Source: Anaerotignum neopropionicum
Lineage (GTDB): Bacteria > Bacillota > Clostridia > Lachnospirales > Anaerotignaceae
Reading direction: 5' to 3'
Length of the DNA: 64,000 nt
NCBI RefSeq assembly: GCF_001571775.1
Contig: NZ_LRVM01000005.1
Coordinates: 62,001 to 126,000 of the forward strand
Shown: piece by piece, positions 27,511 through 36,145 of the stretch
Position numbering within the stretch: the first letter of the stretch is position 1
How the letters are laid out: each line of letters starts with the position of its first letter
Notes under the pieces: model-generated
The model's database searches: none
What the model was told of the DNA's origin: nothing
What the model saw: only the letters and a program-made list of their open reading frames with translations
Program-made: the position numbers and the translations under genes

Positions 27511-28065
27511 TTATTTGTAGTTTTGTGCAAATTCATAGCCCATTATAAATGCTTTTTTGTTATCGGGAATAAATTTTGCTTTGCTGCCCTCAAATACATG
27601 GGTAAAGGCATCGTCAATGCTTTCCACCTTTACAGTATTAATTGACTGAATGACAGCACCTAATAAAATGATGTTTGCTAATTTCGCGCCACCAAATTCC
27701 TGGGTGGACATTGTATTTGCAGGTACATTTAAAACACGAATATCCGCCTTATCTTCTTTCAAAGCTGCCAAGTCGGAGTTCACAATTAAAACACCGCCTT
27801 TTCCAAGAATATCTACAAATTTATCCAAAGAAGGCTGATTCATTGCAATTACGCAATTTGCATCGCTGGTAACTACCGGAGAGCCGATAGGTTCGTCGGA
27901 TACGATTACATGGCAGTTTGCAGTCCCACCACGCATTTCAGGGCCATAAGAGGGGCACCAGGAAACCTCGTGTCCTTCCAGCATACCTGCATAAGCCAAA
28001 ATCTTACCCATAGAAAGAGTACCCTGGCCGCCAAAGCCCGCACAACAAATTCTCTGTGTATTCAT
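27511..28065 (-). CDS. vorC: 2-oxoacid:ferredoxin oxidoreductase gamma subunit
   Basis: Gamma domain subunit of a pyruvate-ferredoxin-oxidoreductase-family enzyme, 184 residues. It opens [23 protein letters not shown], the CoA-binding region signature, with [25 protein letters not shown] next. The ATG at 28065 overlaps the stop of the beta gene, giving tight coupling. Alone it lacks redox centres. The set delta-alpha-beta-gamma matches 2-ketoisovalerate oxidoreductases, which turn branched-chain 2-oxoacids into acyl-CoA while reducing ferredoxin. 2-oxoglutarate (Kor) is the alternative substrate. Symbol by analogy. Confidence 0.88.
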   Translation of the reverse strand: MNTQRICCAGFGGQGTLSMGKILAYAGMLEGHEVSWCPSYGPEMRGGTANCHVIVSDEPIGSPVVTSDANCVIAMNQPSLDKFVDILGKGGVLIVNSDLAALKEDKADIRVLNVPANTMSTQEFGGAKLANIILLGAVIQSINTVKVESIDDAFTHVFEGSKAKFIPDNKKAFIMGYEFAQNYK

Positions 28066-28066
28066 A

Positions 28067-28819
28067 TTATTTGCCCTCCTCTGCAGTGATATCTTTATAA
28101 ACGCCAAGAGGATAGTAAGGGATCATTTTTTCTCTTACAAATTCCATGGATTTCACCGGTGTCAAACCCCAGTTTGTAGGACAGGTGGAAACAACCTCAA
28201 CAAAGGTAAAACCTAAGCCTTGTCTTTGAATTTCCAAAGCTTTTTTAATGGCTCTTTTTGCCTGTGTCACCTGCGCAGGTGTGGATACACTTACTCTTTC
28301 AATATAAACAGGGCCGTCTAAGGTTGAAAGCATTTCGCATACACGAATGGGGTTACCGTTAATTTTAGGGTCACGCCCAGCCTTTGCCGTTGTTGCCTTC
28401 ATACCGGGTAATGTTGTAGGCGCCATCTGTCCGCCCGTCATCCCATAAATACCATTATTAATGAAAATGGTGGTGATTTTTTCTCCTCTTGCAGCGGCAT
28501 GAATGATTTCAGCAGTACCGATGGAAGCAAGGTCACCGTCGCCCTGATAAGTAAGAACGATTTTGTCGGGATGTACTCTTTTAATCCCCGTTGCAGTCGC
28601 AGGAGCACGGCCATGGGCACACTGAATTGCATCAAAATTAAAGTATTTATTGGCAAATACGGAACAACCAACAGGTACAGCCGCAATTGCGTTTTTGTCT
28701 TCGCCCAATTCCTCCAGGGCTTCTGCTACAAGTCTGTGAACGATGCCGTGTGCACAACCAGGACAATAATGCAATTTTACATCAGTTAAAGCCTTTGTTT
28801 TTTGAAATACAACTGCCAT
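28067..28819 (-). CDS. vorA: 2-oxoacid:ferredoxin oxidoreductase beta subunit (TPP-binding)
   Basis: Thiamine-diphosphate-binding subunit, 250 residues. YCPGCAHGIVHRLVAEAL is the N-terminal Cys motif for the proximal [4Fe-4S] cluster, and GDGDLASIGTAEIIHAAARGEKITTIFINNGIYGMTGGQ is the Mg-TPP motif (GDG...NN). The QGLGFTFVEVVSTCPTNWGL segment carries another conserved Cys. The stop codon of alpha overlaps its ATG (TAATG), so the subunits are translationally coupled. Subunit letters vary between naming schemes, so the symbol is provisional. Confidence 0.9.
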   Translation of the reverse strand: MAVVFQKTKALTDVKLHYCPGCAHGIVHRLVAEALEELGEDKNAIAAVPVGCSVFANKYFNFDAIQCAHGRAPATATGIKRVHPDKIVLTYQGDGDLASIGTAEIIHAAARGEKITTIFINNGIYGMTGGQMAPTTLPGMKATTAKAGRDPKINGNPIRVCEMLSTLDGPVYIERVSVSTPAQVTQAKRAIKKALEIQRQGLGFTFVEVVSTCPTNWGLTPVKSMEFVREKMIPYYPLGVYKDITAEEGK

Positions 28820-29877
28820 TATTTGTCACCTCCCATAACCCTCTTACCAAACTCAACGATTTCATCCACCGCAGGAACAACACCGCCTGTTCTGCCATAG
28901 AATTCAATTTTATTTTTATCATTGCAAGCATAAGCAACATCCTGAACCATCTGACCCATGCTCATTTCAACGTCCATATATTTCTTAATCTTCTTATCTA
29001 ATTTTTCAAAAGCCTTTGCAGGGAAGGGCCACAATGTTTTTGGTCTGATCATCCCTACCTTGTAACCAGCTTCTCTTAAATAGCTAATTGCACTTCTCAC
29101 AATTCTGGAAGATGTGCCGTAGGAAACAAAAGCATATTCTGCATCCTCCATCAAATATTCTTCCCAAGCCTGCTCATTTGCTTCAATTACCGCATATTTT
29201 TCAAAGTGACTCTTATTCCAAGCTTCGCATTCGTCAGGTTCAATAACCAAGTTCTGAATCATATGCTTTTCGCCATCACCCTTGCCCGTTAATGCCCATG
29301 TTTTGGGAGCCAATTCTTTTTTGCAAACATAATTAAATTCAACTGGCTCCATCATCTGACCAATCAAACCATCCGCCAAAACAATAACAGGTGTGCCGTA
29401 ATAATCAGCCAAATCAAAGGCTTCCATAACCATATCAACAGCTTCCTGAACGGATGCAGGAGCTAAAACAATATCATGATAATCGCCATTTGAACCGCCT
29501 TTTACTGTCATATTATAATCAGCCTGACCAGGTTGAATTGTGCCCAAACCGGGGCCACCGCGCATCATATTGATAATAACCGCAGGCAAACCAGCGTTGG
29601 AAATATAACCGATTCCTTCTTGCTTCAAAGCAATACCTGGGGAAGATGAGCTTGTTAATACACGGGCACCTGCACCAGCAGCACCATAAACCATATTGAT
29701 TGCGGCAACTTCAGACTCAGCCTGAACAAAAACACCGCCAACCTTGGGTAATTCACTGGATAAGTATTCCGGAACTTCACTCTGAGGAGTAATCGGATAG
29801 CCGAAGAAATATCTGCAACCCGCCTCAATTGCTGCCTTACCAACTGCTTCGTTGCCTTTCATTAAAACCTTTGCCAT
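28819..29877 (-). CDS. vorB: 2-oxoacid:ferredoxin oxidoreductase alpha subunit (VorB type)
   Basis: Alpha subunit of 352 residues, the length usual for VorB annotations. It begins MAKVLMKGNEAVGKAAIEAGCRYFFGYPITPQSE, the pyrimidine-binding domain of the PFOR family, and includes TSSSSPGIALKQEGIGY and the transketolase-like C-terminal segment GMIRPKTLWPFP. GAGGAGG precedes its ATG, 17 bp after the ferredoxin gene. In an amino-acid fermenter this enzyme would oxidise 2-oxoacids from Val, Leu and Ile to acyl-CoA; substrate choice is inferred from family resemblance. Confidence 0.9.
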   Translation of the reverse strand: MAKVLMKGNEAVGKAAIEAGCRYFFGYPITPQSEVPEYLSSELPKVGGVFVQAESEVAAINMVYGAAGAGARVLTSSSSPGIALKQEGIGYISNAGLPAVIINMMRGGPGLGTIQPGQADYNMTVKGGSNGDYHDIVLAPASVQEAVDMVMEAFDLADYYGTPVIVLADGLIGQMMEPVEFNYVCKKELAPKTWALTGKGDGEKHMIQNLVIEPDECEAWNKSHFEKYAVIEANEQAWEEYLMEDAEYAFVSYGTSSRIVRSAISYLREAGYKVGMIRPKTLWPFPAKAFEKLDKKIKKYMDVEMSMGQMVQDVAYACNDKNKIEFYGRTGGVVPAVDEIVEFGKRVMGGDK

Positions 29878-29894
29878 TGAAATTTCCTCCTCTC

Positions 29895-30110
29895 TTAATC
29901 GAGCTTTTCTACTGTAATTGCACAGTCAGGGCACATCTTTGCACAACTTGTGCAAGCGATGCAGTCATCATTTACTACTTCTGCTGGGTTGTAGCCTGAA
30001 GCATTAATTTTCGTTGTGGAAAGTTGCAGCACATGCTTGGGACAAACAGATACACAAAGCTCACAGCCCTTACAGAGCGTTTCATTGATCGTTACTCTAC
30101 CTTTTGCCAT
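29895..30110 (-). CDS. vorD: 2-[4Fe-4S] ferredoxin delta subunit of the oxidoreductase
   Basis: Small electron-transfer subunit of 71 residues with two CxxCxxCxxxCP motifs: CKGCELCVSVCP near residues 13-24 and CIACTSCAKMCP near 51-62. It relays electrons from the TPP/proximal cluster to soluble ferredoxin. GGAGGTG precedes its ATG, and it is the first oxidoreductase gene, 28 bp after the ATPase gene. Confidence 0.92.
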   Translation of the reverse strand: MAKGRVTINETLCKGCELCVSVCPKHVLQLSTTKINASGYNPAEVVNDDCIACTSCAKMCPDCAITVEKLD

Positions 30111-30138
30111 TCAAATACACCTCCATAAATCTTTAAAT

Positions 30139-30816
30139 TTACATCCAGGTTTGTCTCATATATAACTTCATAGGGAACAACTCCCCGGCAAGACCAAGCG
30201 GTACCTCTTCGGCCATGAGTTCTTCTACATAAGAAACATACCTCACAGCGACGCCTGTTTGTTTGGTTACTTCTCTCAAAATGGCATCTCCATCGAAAAG
30301 ACACTGGGCATTGGTTTCACGAATTAGGTTTGTGTTGTTAATGAAGCCGGTCACCTTTAGACCCGAAGCACACTCAAGCTTCTCCATCTGCTCGATTACA
30401 CCCTCAGGTGTAGACGTATCGGGACGATAAGTATTGACTACCATAAAAAAATCCACTTCCTCAGGGTCCAAAATAGGTTTTAATCGACCTAGCACCATTG
30501 TGCCCACATCGTTTCCGCCCAAATCGACGATATAATCGAAGCTACGCTCCCTCGCCGGCATTGTCATGGCAGCAGAAACCGCAGGCACATCCAGCCCAGC
30601 CCCTTCAATTGAAGAAGCAATGACCATAACACCTGCTGCCTCCATCTCCTTCTTTTTTTCCCTAGAACGGAAATAAACATTCACGATATCCAAATCAGCA
30701 ATGGCAATTTTGCGGCCCATTTGACTGAGCTTCATGGTATAATTTACCGCAAATTCTGTCTTCCCACTACCGTAGTGACCTGTAATAATACGAATTCTTT
30801 TATCATCAGTAAGCAT
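30139..30816 (-). CDS. P-loop ATPase (CobQ/MinD-like) linked to the oxidoreductase
   Basis: 225-residue protein with a deviant-type Walker A ITGHYGSGKTEFAVN near residues 11-25 and a Walker B-like IVDLGGNDVG. It belongs to the SIMIBI (ParA/MinD/CobQ) P-loop class. Proteins of this type occur next to VOR genes in other Clostridia as I recall, without a known role. A cluster-assembly, activation or regulatory job on the oxidoreductase is only inference. The second ATG (30816) is chosen for its spacing from GAGGTGA. It is the first gene of the operon; upstream DNA (30817-31199) is AT-rich and without another gene. Confidence 0.75.
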   Translation of the reverse strand: MLTDDKRIRIITGHYGSGKTEFAVNYTMKLSQMGRKIAIADLDIVNVYFRSREKKKEMEAAGVMVIASSIEGAGLDVPAVSAAMTMPARERSFDYIVDLGGNDVGTMVLGRLKPILDPEEVDFFMVVNTYRPDTSTPEGVIEQMEKLECASGLKVTGFINNTNLIRETNAQCLFDGDAILREVTKQTGVAVRYVSYVEELMAEEVPLGLAGELFPMKLYMRQTWM

Positions 30817-31209
30817 GGCATTCACCTCATTATTAAAACATGCACCGATATATACGTCAAAAAATGTGAAGTTTGTACAAAATCAATTTTCAGCTATTCA
30901 TCATGAACAAATTAAATAAATTTTATACAAGTTTTTAATGCAAATTATTACTATTTTTTCTTTTGTCTGTATACATTATAACGCATTCATATTTTATTTG
31001 CAATAAAATCAGTTATTAATTTGTCAAGTATCTAAAAAAAAACATTAAACTTTCTTTTTTTCTGTTTAAAAAAACGATTTACCTGCATTTCTTTTGTTTA
31101 TTTTAGATATTTCATTGCAATTTTATCTTTTCTTTTTATGGTTTTTTTTACTTGTCTTACAACAGTCGGTTCTTGATAGCAATTCCTTTAACGCTTATAA
31201 TTCTCCAAT
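30817..31209. other. AT-rich intergenic region between glnN and the ATPase gene
   Basis: About 390 bases lie upstream of the minus-strand ATPase/VOR operon. The region must hold that operon's promoter, but I could not single out one pair of boxes. No RNA gene or coding frame is supported. Confidence 0.4.
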
Positions 31210-31258
31210 AAAAAACCCATTTTCTCTCAAAAGTTTTGAGAAAAAAATGGGTTTTTTT
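31210..31258 (-). terminator. Terminator of glnN
   Basis: AAAAAACCCATTTTCTC... (31210-31232) pairs with ...GAGAAAAAAATGGGTTTTTTT (31236-31258) in a long stem with a 3-base loop. A- and T-runs on the two flanks make it usable in both directions. Confidence 0.88.
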
Positions 31259-31289
31259 CTAAAAATTATTATGTTGTCCTACAACAAAA

Positions 31290-33398
31290 TTATACATTAT
31301 ATAGCAGCTCCCCGTAGGTAGGGAAAGGCCATGCCTTTTCATCCACCAAAAATTCCAGTCTATCGGCAGGCACACGTAATTTTTCCATGGCTGCAAAAAC
31401 ACGATCACGGTAGAACACTGCTTGTAAACGACTGTCAGCTTTCAGCTGTGCCGCCTCATGAGTAACCTCCGCCAGCTGTTTTAAGGCTTCATGGAATGCT
31501 TTGATATTCTCATTGATTTCCTGCAACAGCTCTGTCTCTACGGATGCATCAAAACCGGCGGCTTTCATTGCTGCCAAAGAAGCTGCCACCTCTCCTGCAT
31601 ACTTTACAACAGCGGGACGAATCTGCTTCGATGCAATATCAATCATCGCTTTGGCTTCGATATTGATTTGTTTGATATAGCTCTCATACATAATTTCTGA
31701 GCGAGACTGCAATTCCACACGGCTCAAAACCTTATGGCGTTCAAATAATTCAATTGATTTTTCTTCTGTCAAATAAGGAACAGAATCCACCATATTTGTA
31801 ATATTGCTAAGACCTCTGCGCTCCGCTTCCTGCACCCAATTATCGGAATAGCCATTGCCGTCGAAAATAATCCGTTTATGGTCAATATAGGTTTTGCGAA
31901 TCAACTCATGCATGGCTGTGTTGAAATCCTCCGCCTTTTCCAGCTCCTCGGCAAACTCTTCCAAAACATCGGCAACAATGGTATTCAATACAAAATTAGG
32001 ACCCGAAATAGAGCCTGAGGAGGGCGGCATACGGAACTCAAACTTATTGCCTGTAAAAGCAAAGGGAGAAGTTCTGTTTCTGTCCGTTGCATCTCTTTTC
32101 AAGTAAGGCAGGGTGTTTACACCAACACGCATTTTTCCGCCCTGAATGCTTGTGGTTGCTCCGCCATGCTCAATCTGGTCAAAAATATCCAAAAGCTGAT
32201 CTCCAAGGAAAATGGAGATAATAGCCGGGGGGGCTTCCTGTTTGCCTAAACGGTGGTCATTACCGGGGTTTGCCGCCGCCAAACGCAATAGCTCAGCATA
32301 TTGATCCACGCCTTTAATAATGGCAGTCAAAAATACCAAAAATTGAGCATTTTCATGGGGTGTTTTACCCGGGTTCAAAAGGTTCTGGCCATCATCAGTC
32401 CCCAAAGACCAGTTGTTATGCTTGCCGCTGCCATTTACCCCTGCAAAAGGCTTTTCATGAAGCAGACAAGTCAAATTATGATGCCCTGCAATACGCTTCA
32501 TCGCTTCCATCACCAGCTGATTATGGTCAGCGGCACGGTTGCAATCATCGTAAATAGGCGCAAGCTCATGCTGCGAAGGCGCAACTTCATTATGCTGTGT
32601 TTTTGCAGTTACCCCAAGCTTCCAAAGCTCTATGTTCAGCTCACGCATAAAGCAGGCAACTCTTTCTTTAATACTGCCAAAATAATGATCATCCAATTCT
32701 TGTCCTTTTGGCGGTGCGGCACCAAAAAGGGTTCTGCCTGTAAAAATCAAGTCTTTCCTCTGGTTATACATACTACGGTCGATGAGGAAGTATTCTTGCT
32801 CTGCCCCCGAATATACATTAATCTTCTTGGCAGTTGTATTGCCAAACAGGTGCAAAATGCGCATTGCCTGCTTTGAAACGGCCTCAACAGAGCGTAGTAG
32901 GGGTGTTTTTTTGTCCAATGCTTCCCCTGTATAGGAGCAAAATGCTGTAGGAATATATAAGGTAATCCCTGCCGCATCCTCTCTTAAAAAAGCAGGAGAA
33001 GTACAATCCCACGCTGTATAGCCTCTTGCCTCAAAGGTTTGGCGTAAGCCGCCGGAGGGAAAAGAAGATGCGTCCGACTCACCTTTAATTAATTCCTTGC
33101 CGGAAAACTCCATAATTGCCTTACCATTATTTGGTGGTGCCAAAAAGGAATCATGCTTTTCCGCAGTGATACCTGTCATTGGCTGAAACCAATGGGTATA
33201 ATGGGTTGCTCCTCTTTCCACCGCCCAATCCTTCATGGCATTCGCAATAATATCTGCGATTGAGGAATTTAGCATTTCCCCCTTTTCAATGGTATTTTTT
33301 AATTCCTTGTAAACCTGTTTTGGCAAATGCTCACGCATCATTGCGTCATTGAACACGTTCATGCCAAAAATTTCGGGTATTGAAATTTTTTCGTACAT
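31290..33398 (-). CDS. glnN: Glutamine synthetase type III
   Basis: GSIII enzyme of 702 residues, assembling glutamine from glutamate, ammonia and ATP. Length is typical of GlnN and much larger than GSI. The GSIII N-terminal region (FGMNVFNDAMMREHLP), the THYTHWFQPMTG segment and catalytic-core motifs (AGVNGSGKHNNWSLG, EFRMPPSSGS) are all seen. It stands alone with its own promoter (33453-33481) and terminator. GGACA precedes the ATG. With the citrate/2-oxoglutarate module it forms the nitrogen-assimilation side of the window. Confidence 0.96.
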   Translation of the reverse strand: MYEKISIPEIFGMNVFNDAMMREHLPKQVYKELKNTIEKGEMLNSSIADIIANAMKDWAVERGATHYTHWFQPMTGITAEKHDSFLAPPNNGKAIMEFSGKELIKGESDASSFPSGGLRQTFEARGYTAWDCTSPAFLREDAAGITLYIPTAFCSYTGEALDKKTPLLRSVEAVSKQAMRILHLFGNTTAKKINVYSGAEQEYFLIDRSMYNQRKDLIFTGRTLFGAAPPKGQELDDHYFGSIKERVACFMRELNIELWKLGVTAKTQHNEVAPSQHELAPIYDDCNRAADHNQLVMEAMKRIAGHHNLTCLLHEKPFAGVNGSGKHNNWSLGTDDGQNLLNPGKTPHENAQFLVFLTAIIKGVDQYAELLRLAAANPGNDHRLGKQEAPPAIISIFLGDQLLDIFDQIEHGGATTSIQGGKMRVGVNTLPYLKRDATDRNRTSPFAFTGNKFEFRMPPSSGSISGPNFVLNTIVADVLEEFAEELEKAEDFNTAMHELIRKTYIDHKRIIFDGNGYSDNWVQEAERRGLSNITNMVDSVPYLTEEKSIELFERHKVLSRVELQSRSEIMYESYIKQINIEAKAMIDIASKQIRPAVVKYAGEVAASLAAMKAAGFDASVETELLQEINENIKAFHEALKQLAEVTHEAAQLKADSRLQAVFYRDRVFAAMEKLRVPADRLEFLVDEKAWPFPTYGELLYNV

Positions 33399-33452
33399 AC
33401 ACTTGTCCTTTCTAGATTAACTTTCATTCTTCTTCATTTTACCATACGTTTT

Positions 33453-33481
33453 ATTATACAAGCGCAAAAAAGGTTTTGCAA
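33453..33481 (-). promoter_or_regulatory. Promoter of glnN
   Basis: Minus strand -35 TTGCAA (33476-33481), 17-base spacer, -10 TATAAT (complement of 33453-33458). Predicted leader is about 50 bases. A GCGCA...TGCGC inverted pair (33462-33499) spans the -35 region. Confidence 0.75.
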
Positions 33482-33692
33482 CGATTTTGCATTCTGCGCT
33501 TGGAGAAATCCCATCTGTGATATTTTTTGTAAACTATATTGGTATTTTTTATGCAAATTTGTGCCTAATTATGTGTTTTTTATTTCTCCAAAATCAAAAA
33601 ACATTTATTCGTCTTTTGGTATAATTTTACCATTGATAAGGAACGTTAGTTCTGATATAGTAATATTAAGTTCGATTGAGGAGGCATTTTGT

Positions 33693-33953
33693 ATGAAGCT
33701 TATAAATAAAAATATTGATATGATTTCTTGGACATCTAAGGATGGAGCAGTTACTCCCGTACGTTTTCGTATGGACGAAAACGGAGAAGCAATAACCGTC
33801 AAGGTAGACCGTATCATACAAACAGAAAAAAACAAATTTGGTGGTAGTCCCACTCTTTGTTTCCTCTGCAGCAGTATTATTGACGATATAGAAAAAATAT
33901 ATGAACTCACCTGCAATTGCGATAGTCAAAAATGGCTGCTAAAAAAAATATAA
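33693..33953 (+). CDS. Small hypothetical protein (86 aa)
   Basis: 86-residue soluble protein of unknown function with start MKLINKNIDMISWTSKDG and end QKWLLKKI. It is small and mixed alpha/beta in composition, with Cys residues in LCFLCSS and TCNCDSQ but no recognised metal motif. I recall similar stand-alone proteins of about 85 residues in Clostridia without assigned function. The ATG at 33693 follows GAGGAGG with good spacing; longer readings upstream have no ribosome site. It is a single-gene unit diverging from glnN, with a terminator at 34164-34193. Confidence 0.75.
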   Translation: MKLINKNIDMISWTSKDGAVTPVRFRMDENGEAITVKVDRIIQTEKNKFGGSPTLCFLCSSIIDDIEKIYELTCNCDSQKWLLKKI

Positions 33954-34163
33954 TTAAAAATACACTTTATCTATAAAAACGTCATACTTTAAATTGTTAT
34001 ATAAATATGGATTTCCAACTTAATTTTATAGCTTCTATAAAAAAACCGGCTATCAATAATGATAACCGACTCAGACTATAGAAAAACCTATTTTTAAGAA
34101 CGGAAGAATTGAGAAGCGAAGAGTTTCTCAAATGGAATCTCTAGGATGAGCTTTGTCAGCTTG

Positions 34164-34193
34164 AAAAAAGCTTGAAAGAACCGAGCTTTTTTT
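34164..34193 (+). terminator. Terminator after the 86-aa gene
   Basis: AAAAAAGCT (34164-34172) pairs with AGCTTTTTTT (34184-34193) across an 11-base loop and ends in the T-run. It lies about 210 bases after the stop codon, so the assignment is tentative. Confidence 0.55.
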
Positions 34194-34197
34194 AAAG

Positions 34198-34297
34198 GGT
34201 GTCGACTAAGTCGACACCCCAAGCCTAATGACAAACCTTGGGCGTTGCCAAAACCCACTTGCTTTTTGAAAAAAGCAAGATCAAAAACTTTTACTAA
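34198..34297 (+). repeat. Mosaic intergenic repeat locus B
   Basis: A perfect 10-bp hairpin GGGTGTCGAC/GTCGACACCC (34198-34220) is followed by the GACAAACC...AAGCAAG module (34230-34297). The second module matches 6623-6690 with only a few changes. The hairpin recurs, with one change, at 57340-57362. Confidence 0.85.
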
Positions 34298-34354
34298 AAT
34301 CATTTTGCAAAACCCCAAACACGTTTATCGCCATTACATCGATCACCTCAGCGT

Positions 34355-36031
34355 TCAATCTCTTACAGGAATAATCGCCCCTTGGGATGCAGACTTTACA
34401 TTTTTATAATACTGATATAAATAACCTGTTGCCTGAGGCATTTTACAACGTTTTCCTTGGCTACGTCTTACCTCAAAATCAACCTCCGCAGAAATTGTCC
34501 CGTTTTTTACATCCACAACAATCACATCCCCATCCAAAAGATAAGCAATGTTTCCATCGTCTGCCGCCTCAGGACAAATATGCCCAACAAAACAGCCATT
34601 ATTGGAACCAGAAAATCTGCCATCAGTAATGACACAAACCTTACTTCCCAAGTTCATCCCTACCAACAATTTCATTGCCTTATACATTTCGGGCATCCCC
34701 GGGCCGCCCTTAGGGCCTTCGTTGCGGATTACCACAACCTCCCCCGCCTTTACCTCGTGGTTCCGAATTCCACGCAAGGCATCCTGCTCACTTTCAAAAA
34801 TCCTTGCGCTTCCTTTAAAATATAAAGCTTCCTCAGGAATCGCAGATGGCTTCGTAACAGCACCGTCTAAGGCTAGATTGCCCGTTAAAATGCCAATACC
34901 GCCCCTACGATGCACAGGGTTTGATAACGGACGAATGACATCAGGATTATAGTTCCTTGCTTCCTTTAAATTTTCCCGTAAGGTTCGCCCTGTACAGGTC
35001 ATTGCCTTTGTATCCAGAAGTTCTTTCATTTCCTTCATAATTGCCTGCACGCCGCCCGCCTCATAAAAATCCAGCAAGGTATACTGCCCTGCAGGAATCA
35101 TGGGCACCAAATGGGGCACATCCTTTGCGCCATTTCCAAAATCGAAAATCGTAAAATCAATTTCTGCCTCATAGGCAATGGCAAGGAGGTGCAGCACTGC
35201 ATTGGTAGAACCGCCAATGGCTGAATTCACCTTTACCCCATTCAATATTGACACCTTTGTAATAATATCTCTGGGGCAAATCCCCTTTTCCACCAAGTCC
35301 ATAACCGCCCTGCCGCTTTCATAAGCCATTGCCAGCCGCTTGCTGTAAACAGCAGGAATCGCCGCCACTCCGGGTAACGCCAAGCCCAATGCCTCCGCCA
35401 AGCAGCACATAGTATTCGCCGTCCCCAGCATCGCGCAGGAGCCTGGGGTTGGGACCGCATTATTTTCAATCCAATCAAACTGCTCCTGGGTAATCAGCCC
35501 CGCCTTTAATGCGCCCTCAGATTGCTGAATAATGGAATGGTCTATGTATTCCCCACCGTAGGGATTGTTTTCCTTCATTCTGCCGGGTAAGGTAGGTCCT
35601 CCGTTGATAAAAACCGCGGGAAGATTAACACGAACCGCCCCCATAAGCATACCGGGCACAATTTTATCGCAGGAGCCAATTAATACCATGCCGTCCAACC
35701 GATGAGCCTCCATCATGGTTTCAATTTCGTTTGCCAAAACCTCTCTGCCTGGAAGAATATGTCGCATGCCTTTATGTCCCATGGCAATGCCATCACAAGC
35801 ACCGATAACCCCAAACTCCACCGCCATACCGCCGGCAGCACAAATCCCCTCTTTCACCCTTTGGGAAATCTGCTGCAACAAAAAATGCCCCGGACAAACG
35901 GAATTATATGCATTTACCACCGCTATCATGGGTTTTTTCATTTCGCCATCGGTAAAACCGCTGCTTTTATATAAAGCCCTTACATTTGCCCACTCCGGGC
36001 CCCTCAATATGTCCTTACTTCGAATAATCAT
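34355..36031 (-). CDS. IlvD/Edd-family dehydratase, probably sugar-acid type
   Basis: Fe-S dehydratase of 558 residues. Three Cys expected to hold the cluster are Cys46 (SVCPGH), Cys121 (GSCDKIVPGML) and the Cys in PGSCAMLGTANTM. Lys123 in the CDK triad is the Mg-binding position of the family, and DGIAMGHKGM is conserved. Family members act on dihydroxy acids in Val/Ile synthesis (IlvD) or on gluconate, xylonate and related hexonates. The cluster context (KDPG aldolases, hexonate dehydrogenases) favours a sugar-acid substrate, but no Ilv partner gene is present to test this. The ATG at 36031 follows AAGGAGG; the 26 codons before it lack a site. Last gene of the island. Confidence 0.8.
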   Translation of the reverse strand: MIIRSKDILRGPEWANVRALYKSSGFTDGEMKKPMIAVVNAYNSVCPGHFLLQQISQRVKEGICAAGGMAVEFGVIGACDGIAMGHKGMRHILPGREVLANEIETMMEAHRLDGMVLIGSCDKIVPGMLMGAVRVNLPAVFINGGPTLPGRMKENNPYGGEYIDHSIIQQSEGALKAGLITQEQFDWIENNAVPTPGSCAMLGTANTMCCLAEALGLALPGVAAIPAVYSKRLAMAYESGRAVMDLVEKGICPRDIITKVSILNGVKVNSAIGGSTNAVLHLLAIAYEAEIDFTIFDFGNGAKDVPHLVPMIPAGQYTLLDFYEAGGVQAIMKEMKELLDTKAMTCTGRTLRENLKEARNYNPDVIRPLSNPVHRRGGIGILTGNLALDGAVTKPSAIPEEALYFKGSARIFESEQDALRGIRNHEVKAGEVVVIRNEGPKGGPGMPEMYKAMKLLVGMNLGSKVCVITDGRFSGSNNGCFVGHICPEAADDGNIAYLLDGDVIVVDVKNGTISAEVDFEVRRSQGKRCKMPQATGYLYQYYKNVKSASQGAIIPVRD

Positions 36032-36145
36032 GCTTACCTCCTTAACCTTTCGCCCTTTCAAAAGGTCTTGGATAACCTTTTTAGAGCAAGGCTTCTTCTC
36101 AATTTCCAATTTTTTAATGTGAAAATACCATTCCCTTGCTTTCCT

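Larger units (their letters stand above)
33954..34354. other. Convergent intergenic region with terminator and repeat locus B
   Basis: About 400 bases separate the small plus-strand gene from the IlvD-like gene (minus). It holds a plus-strand terminator and repeat modules, both annotated separately. No coding frame is supported. Confidence 0.6.

Noticed and set aside
34198-34220. GTCGAC hairpin as terminator of the IlvD-like gene
   Set aside because: Only TTT follows the stem on the minus strand and it is 135 bases beyond the stop; kept as a repeat module instead.
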